From Psychromonas ossibalaenae ATCC BAA-1528 (GTDB taxonomy: Bacteria > Pseudomonadota > Gammaproteobacteria > Enterobacterales > Psychromonadaceae): a DNA stretch of 64,000 nucleotides. The notes beneath the pieces are model-generated. The model saw only the letters and a program-made list of their open reading frames with translations, was not told where the DNA came from and made no database searches. The position numbers and the translations under genes are program-made. Each line of letters opens with the position of its first letter. Position 1 is the stretch's first letter. This document shows, piece after piece, positions 47,160 to 55,155 of the stretch. The stretch is from assembly GCF_000381745.1 (NCBI RefSeq), contig NZ_KB906991.1:1-64000 (forward strand). The letters are read 5' to 3'.

Positions 47160-47547
47160 ATCTGTAACCATTTAGAATACAAGTGTTTGTAATTTATTAC
47201 ATGTAATTACACCTGTTTGTTTCAGCTGCCGGGCTGAAATTAACAGGCTGGAAATTTGTTTGTAATAGATTTGTCATTGCAACGTCATAACATTTTTATA
47301 TAACTTAATACAACTGTTTGATTCTAGAAAAACTTGCTCACAGCCCGGTAGGCATAATACTAATAAATGAGTATCGTCGCTGCCATATTATCAGCAAAAC
47401 TAAATTTCTGTTATTCAGTCAAAATCCGCGTGTAATAAGGTGTAATAGTTTTTATCACCTCTTACAGCTAATCTATTTGGTAACAGTTTCCTTACTAGTT
47501 CAACGTTTTAATTAAGGTTTGAAAAGGTAAGGTGACGATCAAGGAGT
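47160..47547. promoter_or_regulatory. TGTAAT-rich region upstream of the GGDEF gene
   Basis: No gene is supported. TGTAAT recurs at 47188, 47202, 47262, 47431 and 47441. 47188-47201 is a perfect palindrome TGTAATTTATTACA. At 47431 and 47441 two copies stand exactly 10 bases apart, an arrangement repeated before the FHA gene. These look like binding sites of one regulator. Confidence 0.5.
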
Positions 47548-48123
47548 TTGCTAAAACTTGAAAGCAGTTCCAGAGTGTTAAATTTTTTACTGAACCTGCC
47601 TTTCGATGATGTACTGGAGTATCAGAATATGGAAGACCTGAACTTACAAGATGATTTAACTGGACTTGATAATCGTAATCAGTTTTCGATATCGTTTAAA
47701 AATTCGGTTAAGAATAGTCAGATACAATGCAGAAGTTTCTCCTTATTAGTGCTCGAACTAGATGGATTTGAGGGGATTAACAAAAAATTTGGACGTCAGT
47801 CTGGTGATTTAGTATTAACCAGTTTTGCTAAAATTTTATCTAATTATATTCGCTATAGAGATCAGGTATTTCGTTATGGCGGAGATCAATTTACTATCAT
47901 ATTAAACGATGCAGTAATAGCTTCGGTTCCTCAGATTATCGAGCGTATTCAACAGGCAATATCAGAAAGTCCTTTGTTGTTGGAATTTAATATTTCATGC
48001 AATATCGGTAGTGCCAACTTTGAGAAAAATGATAATCTGGATACGTTATTTGAGCGGGCAGATCACGATCTATTTCGCGCTAAAAGCAGATCTCATTTCA
48101 AACTAGCAGCCTGCAGTGCGTAG
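47548..48123 (+). CDS. Degenerate GGDEF-domain protein
   Basis: GGDEF-domain protein of about 191 residues, with no visible sensor domain or membrane helix. The domain begins DDLTGLDNRNQF and holds the active-site segment RYGGDQF, where glutamine replaces the second acidic residue of GGDEF. The inhibitory I-site RxxD (RYRD, five residues before GGDQF) is kept. It may therefore bind cyclic di-GMP rather than make it. The start is uncertain: TTG at 47548 follows AAGGAG too closely (1 base), and GTG at codon 10 or ATG at about codon 28 are alternatives. It lies between the AsnB-like and FHA genes; both gaps carry TGTAAT repeats. Confidence 0.75.
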   Translation: MLKLESSSRVLNFLLNLPFDDVLEYQNMEDLNLQDDLTGLDNRNQFSISFKNSVKNSQIQCRSFSLLVLELDGFEGINKKFGRQSGDLVLTSFAKILSNYIRYRDQVFRYGGDQFTIILNDAVIASVPQIIERIQQAISESPLLLEFNISCNIGSANFEKNDNLDTLFERADHDLFRAKSRSHFKLAACSA

Positions 48124-48179
48124 TTTTATAGTAAAAAACGTTAATTGGTGAAAAATTAAGCACAAATTCGGCATTTGAG

Positions 48180-48195
48180 TGTAATAGAGTGTAAT
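48180..48195 (+). promoter_or_regulatory. Direct repeat TGTAAT, 10-bp spacing, before the FHA gene
   Basis: TGTAAT occurs at 48180 and 48190 in the form TGTAATAGAGTGTAATGG, almost the same as TGTAATAAGGTGTAATAG at 47431-47448. Two half-sites one helical turn apart are typical for winged-helix regulators of the OmpR kind. Confidence 0.5.
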
Positions 48196-48253
48196 GGACT
48201 TTTATTATTATCTCTTTAGACTCTACTTAAAGGAATTTGGAGACCAAGCAGTT

Positions 48254-49198
48254 ATGACAAAGATTATAAATACCGATACTGGGGAACAAGTTATTTTATT
48301 GATCCAGCATGTTTTTGGACGCCACCCTAGTACATCACACACAATACTAATCAACCCCGATGCATCACGCATGCATGCGACTATTTTCTGGGATGGTGAA
48401 GAGTGGCTGCTTCAGGATTCCAGCAGCAACGGTACTTATATAAACGGTCACGCGGTTGTTCGTGGTACTAAACAGCGTCTGCATAAAGGTGATCAAATCC
48501 ATTTTGCCAGTCTGTTTGGTGATACCTGGAAGATGCTTGATGCTGCTCCACCGAAAAGTTTGTTAGTCCCGGTTACTGCTGGTTTAGGCACCATTGAATT
48601 AGATCATTTAGCGGTACTGCCGAGTGAAGAATCACCGGAAATTACCATGTATCAGTCTCCGAACGGTCACTGGGTTTGTGAAAGTCAATCGGGTATTTCT
48701 ATATTAAAAACGGGAGATCTGGTCGGCTGTCATGATCAGACATGGCGTTTTATTGAAGCCCGCGCCAGTGAAGAAACCGTATTTATTGAGTCAAGCGAAC
48801 TGTCAACGTCACCGCAGATTGGCATTTACTTTGATGTCAGCCAGAACGAAGAACATGTTTCTTTCAAATTGAGAATGGACGATCATGAGTATGATTTAGG
48901 ACAGCGCAATCATCATTATTTACTGCAGCTTCTGGCTCGTAAACGTATTCATGATATGGAAACTGGAGTCAGCGAAACTGAACAGGGCTGGATAGATAAA
49001 GAAGAGTTAAGCAAGATGCTTGGACAGAATGAAAGTCATATTAATATTCAGGTTTATCGTTTCAGAAAGCAGGTTGTTAGTATTCTACCTAAGTCATTCA
49101 ATTTGCCGCAGGCGATTGAGCGACGCAGTCGAGAAATTCGTTTTGCCTATGAGGATATTAAAATAACAGGCGGTTCACAAATGACGGATCTCGTCTAA
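48254..49198 (+). CDS. FHA-domain protein with C-terminal winged-helix-like region
   Basis: Soluble protein of 314 residues from the ATG at 48254 (GGAG 11 bases before). An in-frame ATG at 48194 would add a hydrophobic stretch and lies inside the repeat region. The FHA domain (about 12-95) has the phosphothreonine-binding residues Gly22-Arg23, Ser38...His41 and Asn59-Gly60 in DSSSNGTYING. The C-terminal part (about 215-300, LLQLLARKRI, GWIDKEELSKMLGQ, NIQVYRFRKQVVSILP) looks like a winged helix that could bind DNA. FHA domains read phosphothreonine, so the three nearby Ser/Thr kinases are natural partners. It is the last gene of the cluster. Partner and DNA binding are inferred. Confidence 0.82.
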   Translation: MTKIINTDTGEQVILLIQHVFGRHPSTSHTILINPDASRMHATIFWDGEEWLLQDSSSNGTYINGHAVVRGTKQRLHKGDQIHFASLFGDTWKMLDAAPPKSLLVPVTAGLGTIELDHLAVLPSEESPEITMYQSPNGHWVCESQSGISILKTGDLVGCHDQTWRFIEARASEETVFIESSELSTSPQIGIYFDVSQNEEHVSFKLRMDDHEYDLGQRNHHYLLQLLARKRIHDMETGVSETEQGWIDKEELSKMLGQNESHINIQVYRFRKQVVSILPKSFNLPQAIERRSREIRFAYEDIKITGGSQMTDLV

Positions 49199-49556
49199 AG
49201 TTACCCATTCGGTGCGTGAGAGTTTTTTAAATCGCTCGCGCATCGTTTTTTTTATTAGCAGCGGTGGTGTTGCCAGTTTATATTCACCGCCATAAAAGTT
49301 ACCCATTCGATGCGCGATAGTTTATAAGCGCTCGCGCATCGTTTTTTTTATTTCAGTTATTAGCGGTGGTGTTCTCAGATTACATTAACCACCTTAAAAG
49401 TTACCCATTCGGTGCGCGATAGTTTATAAGCGCTCGCGCATCGTTTTTTTTATTTCAGTTATTAGCGGTGGTGTTCTCAGATTACATTAACCACCTTAAA
49501 AGTTACCCATTCGGTGCGCGAGGTTTATTAATTCTCGTGCACCGTTTTTTTTGTAA
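49197..49556 (+). repeat. Four tandem terminator-like repeats
   Basis: Units start at 49197, 49295, 49397 and 49499 (98, 102 and 102 bases; the last is partial). Each begins AAAGTTACCCATTC and carries a GC-rich hairpin (CGATGCGCGA / TCGCGCATCG in unit 2) followed by T8. All but the last also carry a second hairpin (GGTGG...CCACC). Units 2 and 3 differ by about one base. All T-runs face the + strand, so they would stop transcription leaving the FHA gene. They separate the cluster from the convergent ylqF gene. Confidence 0.88.
49308..49349 (+). terminator. Representative intrinsic terminator of the tandem array (unit 2)
   Basis: Perfect 10-bp stem CGATGCGCGA (49308-49317) / TCGCGCATCG (49332-49341) with T8. 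Equivalent structures lie at about 49210-49253, 49410-49451 and 49511-49552. Unit 4 has a compensated stem (CGGTGC...GCACCG), so base pairing has been kept where the sequence changed. Confidence 0.8.
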
Positions 49557-49559
49557 ATA

Positions 49560-50489
49560 CTATCTGCGTTTATGTTTACGCTTTCTTGATTTTTTCTTTT
49601 CAACTTTATTCTCTGCCTGCTCTGCCATAATTCTGGCAACCTCGACTTTTTCTACAGCTGCCATTTCAGGTGTTTCTACGCTCAACGAGCCAAGTGCGCC
49701 TGAGCGCAGTTCATTTAATAAAATTGTTGAGACCTTATAGATATCAAAGTGTCCGCCAGCTCGTAAACAGCCGCGGCGCAGGGCAATTGCTTCCATTAAC
49801 TCATGATCGCTCTGCGGCAGCGTCTCCAGCTCATAACGCTCTTTTAAGCGTGCCGGGTAATTTTCTAAAAGGTATTCGGCTGCGTAATAGGCGATATCTT
49901 CATATTCGATGGCGGTATCTTTTATTGCTCCGGTGACGGCAAGGCGGTAACCTGAGTTGACGTTTTCAATTTTCGGCCATAAAAATCCGGGAGTATCCGT
50001 AAGCATAATGCCGCTTGGTAAACGGATTCGCTGCTGGTTTTTGGTTACCGCCGGTTCGTTACCTGTTTTAGCAATAATACGGTCCGCTAAGATATTGATA
50101 ATAGTGGACTTACCCACATTAGGAATGCCCATGATCATCGCGCGGATCTGTTTGTCTTGGCTCAAACGATTAGGTAACATCTGCTCACAAAGTTTAGTGA
50201 TTTGGTGTACTTGTTCTATCTTACTGGTTGTGATTGCAAGTGCTTTAATACCTTCTTCTTGCTCCATGTAAGTGATCCACTTCTCTGTGATCTCAGGATC
50301 GGCAAGGTCAGATTTATTTAACACTTTAATACAAGGCGTTTTTTCTCGGATTGAAGCAATGAGTGGGTTTTCACTGCTGTAAGGGATACGCGCATCTACC
50401 ACTTCGATAATGATATCAACCTGTGGTAAGACCTCTTTAATCTCTTTGTGTGCCTTGTGCATATGCCCGGGAAACCATTGAATCGCCAT
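49560..50489 (-). CDS. ylqF: Ribosome biogenesis GTPase YlqF/RbgA
   Basis: Circularly permuted GTPase of 309 residues that acts in large-subunit ribosome assembly. It begins MAIQWFPGHMHKAHKEIKE, the family's hallmark start. The G motifs come in permuted order: G4 NKSD (LNKSDLADP), then G1 GIPNVGKSTIIN, and G3 DTPGFLWPK. The C-terminal tail is highly basic (KKKSRKRKHKRR) and likely contacts rRNA. It stands alone, facing the end of the modification cluster across the tandem repeats. Confidence 0.95.
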   Translation of the reverse strand: MAIQWFPGHMHKAHKEIKEVLPQVDIIIEVVDARIPYSSENPLIASIREKTPCIKVLNKSDLADPEITEKWITYMEQEEGIKALAITTSKIEQVHQITKLCEQMLPNRLSQDKQIRAMIMGIPNVGKSTIINILADRIIAKTGNEPAVTKNQQRIRLPSGIMLTDTPGFLWPKIENVNSGYRLAVTGAIKDTAIEYEDIAYYAAEYLLENYPARLKERYELETLPQSDHELMEAIALRRGCLRAGGHFDIYKVSTILLNELRSGALGSLSVETPEMAAVEKVEVARIMAEQAENKVEKKKSRKRKHKRR

Positions 50490-50632
50490 ATTTGAAATTA
50501 CTCATTTATTAAAGAATCCGGCATTTTAACAGGGATTGTTATGCTTGTGGCACTATTTTAGTGTTTGCGGCTTCACTGTGTATCTTGTTCAAGTTAAAAT
50601 AGATGTTTCTGTCATGCTAAAAGAAGAACAAG

Positions 50633-50965
50633 ATGGCCTATATACCAAGTAATTATAAAAGTGTAGAAAGTGATTATCGCGATAAAGCGTTGAAATTATT
50701 CCCGTGGGTATGCGGTAAATGTGCGCGTGAATTTGTTTACTCTAATTTAAAAGAGTTAACGGTTCATCATATGGATCATGATCACAGTAATAACCCTGCT
50801 GACGGCAGTAACTGGGAGCTGTTATGTATCTATTGTCATGATCATGAGCATGATAAATACACGCAGGCAGATTTGTACGGTAGTACAGTTGAAGCGGGTG
50901 ATGATGAGCAGGCAAGTGCTACTTATAATCCTTTTGCTGACTTAAAAAGTAAAATGAAAAAATAA
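50633..50965 (+). CDS. yajD: HNH nuclease family protein YajD
   Basis: Small protein of 110 residues with an HNH-type fold. Two zinc-binding CxxC pairs (CGKC and CIYC) bracket the HNH core LTVHHMDHDHSNNP and NWELLCIYCHDHEH. It matches the conserved YajD family of gammaproteobacteria in length and motif order. Its biological role is unknown. It is divergent from ylqF, with about 140 bases between, and the gene appears monocistronic. Confidence 0.92.
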   Translation: MAYIPSNYKSVESDYRDKALKLFPWVCGKCAREFVYSNLKELTVHHMDHDHSNNPADGSNWELLCIYCHDHEHDKYTQADLYGSTVEAGDDEQASATYNPFADLKSKMKK

Positions 50966-51018
50966 CTTCTACAAATAAAAGCTGATACTTATTATGAGTA
51001 TCGGCTTCCATTGTTTTG

Positions 51019-51393
51019 TTAAAATATTGAGGCCGCCTGCGAGTGTCTGCCGCTCAGCCAGTCCTGATAAAAAGCCCAGCCGTGTGAGTATCGGTTGCAG
51101 GCGTATGGGTAGGGTTGCCTTTTTACACCGTATATATAAGCATTATTTGGCTGACAATAAAGACTTAATGCCTTTTCATAACTTCCCTGATAGGACTCAT
51201 AATCAACAGTTCCGCTCGCAAATTTATCGCTTAACTTCTGCAGTGCGCTTAACGTTTTTTCATTTAAGCCGTTTTCTCCGTCATATTGACCGACTGCCTG
51301 CCAGTTATTACTGCTGATTGCATGCTGAACCTGCATTGTGGTGCAGGCGGATAAAGAAAGGGATAACATTAATAGGAAAGAATTTTTTAACAT
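51019..51393 (-). CDS. DUF2799-like lipoprotein
   Basis: Predicted lipoprotein of 124 residues with lipobox LSAC (Cys17). The mature part has the pattern of DUF2799 proteins: a WQAVGQYDGENGL segment, a YESYQGSYEKALSLYC block and C-terminal aromatic residues. Function unknown. It lies downstream of motY in the same direction with a 58-base gap, so cotranscription is possible. Family assignment is from motif memory. Confidence 0.78.
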   Translation of the reverse strand: MLKNSFLLMLSLSLSACTTMQVQHAISSNNWQAVGQYDGENGLNEKTLSALQKLSDKFASGTVDYESYQGSYEKALSLYCQPNNAYIYGVKRQPYPYACNRYSHGWAFYQDWLSGRHSQAASIF

Positions 51394-51451
51394 ATCGCTG
51401 CCGGCCCGCTAGAGCTAATGATTTACTGCCTTAACTATAAATGAGCTGTCG

Positions 51452-52321
51452 CTAAATATCTTCTCTTTCAATAGAGATAACCACTCGGCGGTTCTGCATA
51501 CGTCCTAAAATATCGCGATTATCTGCTACATGGTGTTTTTCACCAAAACCTGTCACTTTAATTTTCTCATCATTCAAGCCTAGCTGTGCCAGATACTCTT
51601 TTACAGAAGTCGCGCGCTGCTCTGATAATTCCTGATTGTGGTAACGGGCACCGTAACTGTCTGAATAACCTGAAACAAGAATAACGCTGATATTTTCATC
51701 ATGCTTAATATAGTCGCCGATCATTTTCAAACGCTTCTTAGAAAAAGGAGTCAGTTTTATGCCGTTTTTGTTGTATTTAAGTATGCTGTAAGCGATATCA
51801 TCAAAGTTATAAGGTAAAAGCTGGTCAATACAGTTATTAAAATCGTCATAACTCTTCAAGAAATTGATTGATGATAAACCGACGCTGGTGATCTGCTCAT
51901 TGTTGTACCAGTCGTTGAAATAAAAAGTGGGGAACTGCCCAGACTCTAATTCATTGAGCATCTGCCATGCACTTTGGCGGGTAACATAACCGTCAAACTG
52001 TTGATAGAATTTGACTGTATCAATCTTTTCAGCCGGGCTTCCTGCCCGCCATTGTGGAGGTACAGACTTTAACGTAGCCATGCGTGTTTTCGGCATTGCT
52101 TTTTTACTATGCAGTATAAAATCCAGATTAACCTGTTTACTGGCTTTAGCCTCAAAGTGAGCTTGCCCGTAGCGGGGAATAGGATGCTCGAGAGTGCACT
52201 GAATAGGCGTAGAGCTGGATATATACCATAATGAGTTATCCATATTAGCCTGGTAGCTTTTATTCAGTGCATAAGCATTATTGAGACAGAACATCAGTGC
52301 AGTTAGGATTATTTTTTTCAT
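51452..52321 (-). CDS. motY: MotY, T-ring protein of the sodium-driven flagellar motor
   Basis: Secreted protein of 289 residues that, with MotX, forms the T ring around the basal body of Na+-driven polar flagella. It has a signal peptide (MKKIILTALMFCLNNAYA), an N-terminal MotX-binding domain (about 20-150) and a C-terminal OmpA-like peptidoglycan-binding domain (about 175-285). The OmpA-like part includes ISVILVSGYSDSYGARYHNQ and LSEQRATSVKEYLAQLG. It is divergent from rnt, an arrangement I recall from Vibrio. The length fits MotY and not a general OmpA protein. Confidence 0.9.
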   Translation of the reverse strand: MKKIILTALMFCLNNAYALNKSYQANMDNSLWYISSSTPIQCTLEHPIPRYGQAHFEAKASKQVNLDFILHSKKAMPKTRMATLKSVPPQWRAGSPAEKIDTVKFYQQFDGYVTRQSAWQMLNELESGQFPTFYFNDWYNNEQITSVGLSSINFLKSYDDFNNCIDQLLPYNFDDIAYSILKYNKNGIKLTPFSKKRLKMIGDYIKHDENISVILVSGYSDSYGARYHNQELSEQRATSVKEYLAQLGLNDEKIKVTGFGEKHHVADNRDILGRMQNRRVVISIEREDI

Positions 52322-52486
52322 AATTCAGCTCGTTAAATTAAGGCGTCCTATCTGATATCGGCCGCAGTTAAATAATCTTTAGTTTAAATTCAACTGTTTT
52401 ATCTGTTTTCTGAACTTACTGCAGAGCTCGCATTTACAGTTGGCTTGGGTATAATCGCCATTCTTATTTTGACCTTAGAGTAAACT

Positions 52487-53101
52487 ATGGAATATTTACT
52501 GGCTGCGCGTTTTCGTGGTTATTACCCTGTTATTATTGATATTGAAACTTCCGGCCTGAATTCTCAAACAGACGCGATGCTGGAAATAGCCGCTATCATG
52601 CCGGCAATGGATGAGCAGGGGTATTTGTATTGTGCTGAGAAGATTCATTTTCACGTACTGCCTTTTGAAGGTGCTAATTTAGATCCAAAAGCACTGGCAT
52701 TTACAGGTATTGATCCTTTTAACCCGTTACGCGGGGCTGTTGACGAACGTGAAGCATTAACAGAAATCTTTAAATGTGTCCGTAAGCACCAGAAAAACAA
52801 CGGCTGTAACCGCTCTATTCTGGTGGCGCATAATGCGGCGTTTGACCAGGGATTTATTAATCAGGCTACACAGCGCTGTAATTTAAAACGAGTGCCGTTC
52901 CATCCTTTTGCGAGTTTTGATACTGCCTGTATGGCTGGATTAACGTTAGGGCAGACAGTGCTTGCTAAAGCCTGTGAGCAGGCAAAAATACCCTATGATA
53001 ATAATGAAGCCCATTCCGCTTTATACGATACTGAAGTGACAGCAGAGCTTTTCTTTTATATGGTTAACAAATGGAAAGCTTTGGGCGGCTGGCCTGTTTA
53101 G
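52487..53101 (+). CDS. rnt: Ribonuclease T
   Basis: DEDD-family 3'-5' exoribonuclease of 204 residues that trims tRNA and other stable RNA ends. The catalytic acids are visible in [10 protein letters not shown] (Exo I) and in [12 protein letters not shown] (Exo II). The C-terminal Exo III histidine-aspartate motif is in [17 protein letters not shown]. It has about the usual length and lacks extra domains. A hairpin with T-run follows 30 bases after the stop codon and is shared with grxD. Confidence 0.95.
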   Translation: MEYLLAARFRGYYPVIIDIETSGLNSQTDAMLEIAAIMPAMDEQGYLYCAEKIHFHVLPFEGANLDPKALAFTGIDPFNPLRGAVDEREALTEIFKCVRKHQKNNGCNRSILVAHNAAFDQGFINQATQRCNLKRVPFHPFASFDTACMAGLTLGQTVLAKACEQAKIPYDNNEAHSALYDTEVTAELFFYMVNKWKALGGWPV

Positions 53102-53130
53102 AAATGATTTGGTTATACAATAGAAATTAA

Positions 53131-53156
53131 AAAAGGGATACCGAAGTATCCCTTTT
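53131..53156. terminator. Bidirectional terminator between rnt and grxD
   Basis: A perfect 11-bp stem, AAAAGGGATAC / GTATCCCTTTT, has a 4-base CGAA loop. A-rich and T-rich flanks serve both convergent genes. Confidence 0.88.
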
Positions 53157-53181
53157 ATATTTATAAGTGACTGAATATAAA

Positions 53182-53520
53182 TTACTCTGCAGCTGCCGTC
53201 TCTGCTTTTGCAGCCGCTTGTTCAATGATAGGCTTTAATTCACCCTGTTGGAACATTTCTAAAATAATGTCACAACCGCCGATTAATTCTCCGTCAACCC
53301 ATAACTGCGGGAATGTAGGCCAGTCAGCGTATTTTGGTAATTCAGCGCGGATATCCGGATTTTGTAAGATATCAACATATGCAAAAGGGTGGCCGCACTG
53401 CATTAATGCTTGTGATGCCTGTGATGAAAAACCACAGCTAGGTAGTTTTGGTGAGCCTTTCATGTACAGTAAAACTGCATTTTCGCTGATTTGGCTTTTG
53501 ATTTTGTCTAAAGTTTCCAT
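53182..53520 (-). CDS. grxD: Monothiol glutaredoxin Grx4
   Basis: CGFS-type monothiol glutaredoxin of 112 residues that carries and transfers [2Fe-2S] clusters. The active site is CGFS (Cys29), preceded by the conserved KGSPKLP. The glutathione-binding region WPTFPQLWVDGELIGGCDII is intact. It is convergent with rnt and divergent from sodB, an iron enzyme; the neighbourhood is common in this group of bacteria. Confidence 0.96.
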   Translation of the reverse strand: METLDKIKSQISENAVLLYMKGSPKLPSCGFSSQASQALMQCGHPFAYVDILQNPDIRAELPKYADWPTFPQLWVDGELIGGCDIILEMFQQGELKPIIEQAAAKAETAAAE

Positions 53521-53742
53521 TGTATAATCCAGTTAGTATTTTAAATGATTGTACCCAAATTTAACCATTAAAAAAACGTTATAAATATTAGGGCTAATAA
53601 AAACAGCATACCACAAATAAACGTTGACATAGATCAATTTCTTACCGAGAATTAAATCACACAAATGCTTTATTAAACGGACAAATGACTATAAATTACT
53701 TTATAGTTATTAAGTAATTACATTCTATTGAGGATTAAAATC

Positions 53743-54324
53743 ATGGCTTTTGAACTACCTGCTCTACCTTTTGCTAAAAATGCATTAGAACCTCATATTT
53801 CGGCTGAAACACTTGAATTTCATCACGGAAAGCATCACGCAACATATGTGCAGAAATTAAACGGTCTTGTTGAAGGGACTGAACTGGCATCTAAATCTTT
53901 AGAAGAGATTATTAAAACAACGCAAGGGCCGTTATTTAATAATGCAGCACAAATCTGGAACCATACCTTTTACTGGAACTGTCTGGCACCGAATGCCGGC
54001 GGCGATCCATCGGGGGCAATTGCTGATGCGATTACTAAAGATTTTGGCTCTTTTGCTGAGTTCCAAGCTGCCTGGAACGACAAAGCCGTTAATAACTTTG
54101 GGTCTTCCTGGACCTGGTTAGTGAAAAAAGCAGACGGTTCTTTAGATATTGTTAACACATCAAACGCGGCTACACCGCTAACAGATGAATCGGTTACTGT
54201 ACTGCTAACGGTTGATTTATGGGAACACGCCTATTACATCGATTATCGTAATGTTCGTCCTAATTATTTAAACGGATTCTGGGCATTAGTTAACTGGGAT
54301 TTTGTAAATAACAATTTCGCTTAA
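53743..54324 (+). CDS. sodB: Iron superoxide dismutase
   Basis: Cytoplasmic superoxide dismutase of 193 residues. The ATG at 53743 has GAGG 9 bases before it and gives the standard N-terminus MAFELPALPF. Metal ligands are visible as His in SAETLEFHHGKHHATYV, His in NNAAQIWNHTFYW, and Asp/His in LLTVDLWEHAYYIDY. The local sequence NAGGDPSG and the C-terminal WALVNWDFV fit the Fe type. A strong intrinsic terminator follows directly. Confidence 0.96.
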   Translation: MAFELPALPFAKNALEPHISAETLEFHHGKHHATYVQKLNGLVEGTELASKSLEEIIKTTQGPLFNNAAQIWNHTFYWNCLAPNAGGDPSGAIADAITKDFGSFAEFQAAWNDKAVNNFGSSWTWLVKKADGSLDIVNTSNAATPLTDESVTVLLTVDLWEHAYYIDYRNVRPNYLNGFWALVNWDFVNNNFA

Positions 54325-54345
54325 ATTAGTTTGACTGCAAACTAT

Positions 54346-54378
54346 AAAAAACCTTAATGGCGGCATTAAGGTTTTTTT
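54346..54378 (+). terminator. Intrinsic terminator after sodB
   Basis: Stem AAAACCTTAATG / CATTAAGGTTTT with loop GCGG is followed by T-run and A. The A-rich left arm lets it also act for the convergent ytjB gene. Confidence 0.88.
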
Positions 54379-54381
54379 ATA

Positions 54382-55005
54382 TCAGGCGTTAGGTTTATTA
54401 CTGTCAATTAGTCTTGGAATCAGCGTTGCTAACCGGTAATAGGCCGCTTCTGCTCTTCTGAAAAAGAGCGCCATAATGATTGTACCTGCAGTAAAAGACA
54501 GGATTAATAATAACAGCATGGTCGAGAAGCCTTTTTCCTGGTAGTTATGAATTAAACTTAAAATATTCTCCTGCTCAAGAGATATTCGAATATAACCAAT
54601 CTTTTTATCCTCATTATATAATTCTGCAATATACGGAATAACGCCTTCTGCACTGACGCCGTCTGAATCATTAATTTTTAACAGTACCTGCAGAGGCAGA
54701 GAGTTTTTTGACTGGTAAAGTATCTGCCCTAAATTATCATAAACGGTTGCATCGCGGACAATCGGGTCATTACTTAAATCATCAATAAGCAGCTGCAGAT
54801 CTTTTATTTTATTTTGCGAAAGGTAACGGGTCGCTTCAGCCGCCGCTAAATTGGTTAAAGAATATGAAAATTTTTCTGTCTGCTGATAACGCATCTCATT
54901 TGAGGTGTTTTCAAGCATGGCAATCTGATAAAGGATGACAGCGCACACAATAATTAGGCCGCTAATTTGGCATGTACGCAAAAGATAATACATTTTCTTG
55001 TTCAT
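54382..55005 (-). CDS. ytjB: AhpA/YtjB family membrane protein
   Basis: Inner-membrane protein of 207 residues with two membrane helices (about 13-30 and 158-178) that flank a periplasmic region. It resembles the YtjB/Smp family, whose gene lies beside serB and divergent from it in E. coli, as here. The periplasmic part resembles a small sensor domain (LAAAEATRYLSQNKIKDLQ). Role not established. Its start lies 150 bases from the preferred serB start. Confidence 0.82.
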   Translation of the reverse strand: MNKKMYYLLRTCQISGLIIVCAVILYQIAMLENTSNEMRYQQTEKFSYSLTNLAAAEATRYLSQNKIKDLQLLIDDLSNDPIVRDATVYDNLGQILYQSKNSLPLQVLLKINDSDGVSAEGVIPYIAELYNEDKKIGYIRISLEQENILSLIHNYQEKGFSTMLLLLILSFTAGTIIMALFFRRAEAAYYRLATLIPRLIDSNKPNA

Positions 55006-55155
55006 TTATTCTTATTCCTTAAGAAGCCGCGGGTAAAACTTGCAATGCTAAAATGCAATAGTTATCGTGTGTGCGATTCATTTAATTCAAATACTCAAGT
55101 CTTATTAAACTCACCGTTAGGTGGGCAGGGTATCTATAAGCATAGGGATTGTACT

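Noticed and set aside
47318-47515. Open frame of 65 codons before the GGDEF gene
   Set aside because: It spans the TGTAAT repeat region, lacks a good ribosome-binding site and shows no recognisable sequence.
49197-49556. Possible CRISPR array
   Set aside because: The units are 98-102 bases and conserved throughout, without short repeats and unique spacers. They are terminator-like tandem repeats.
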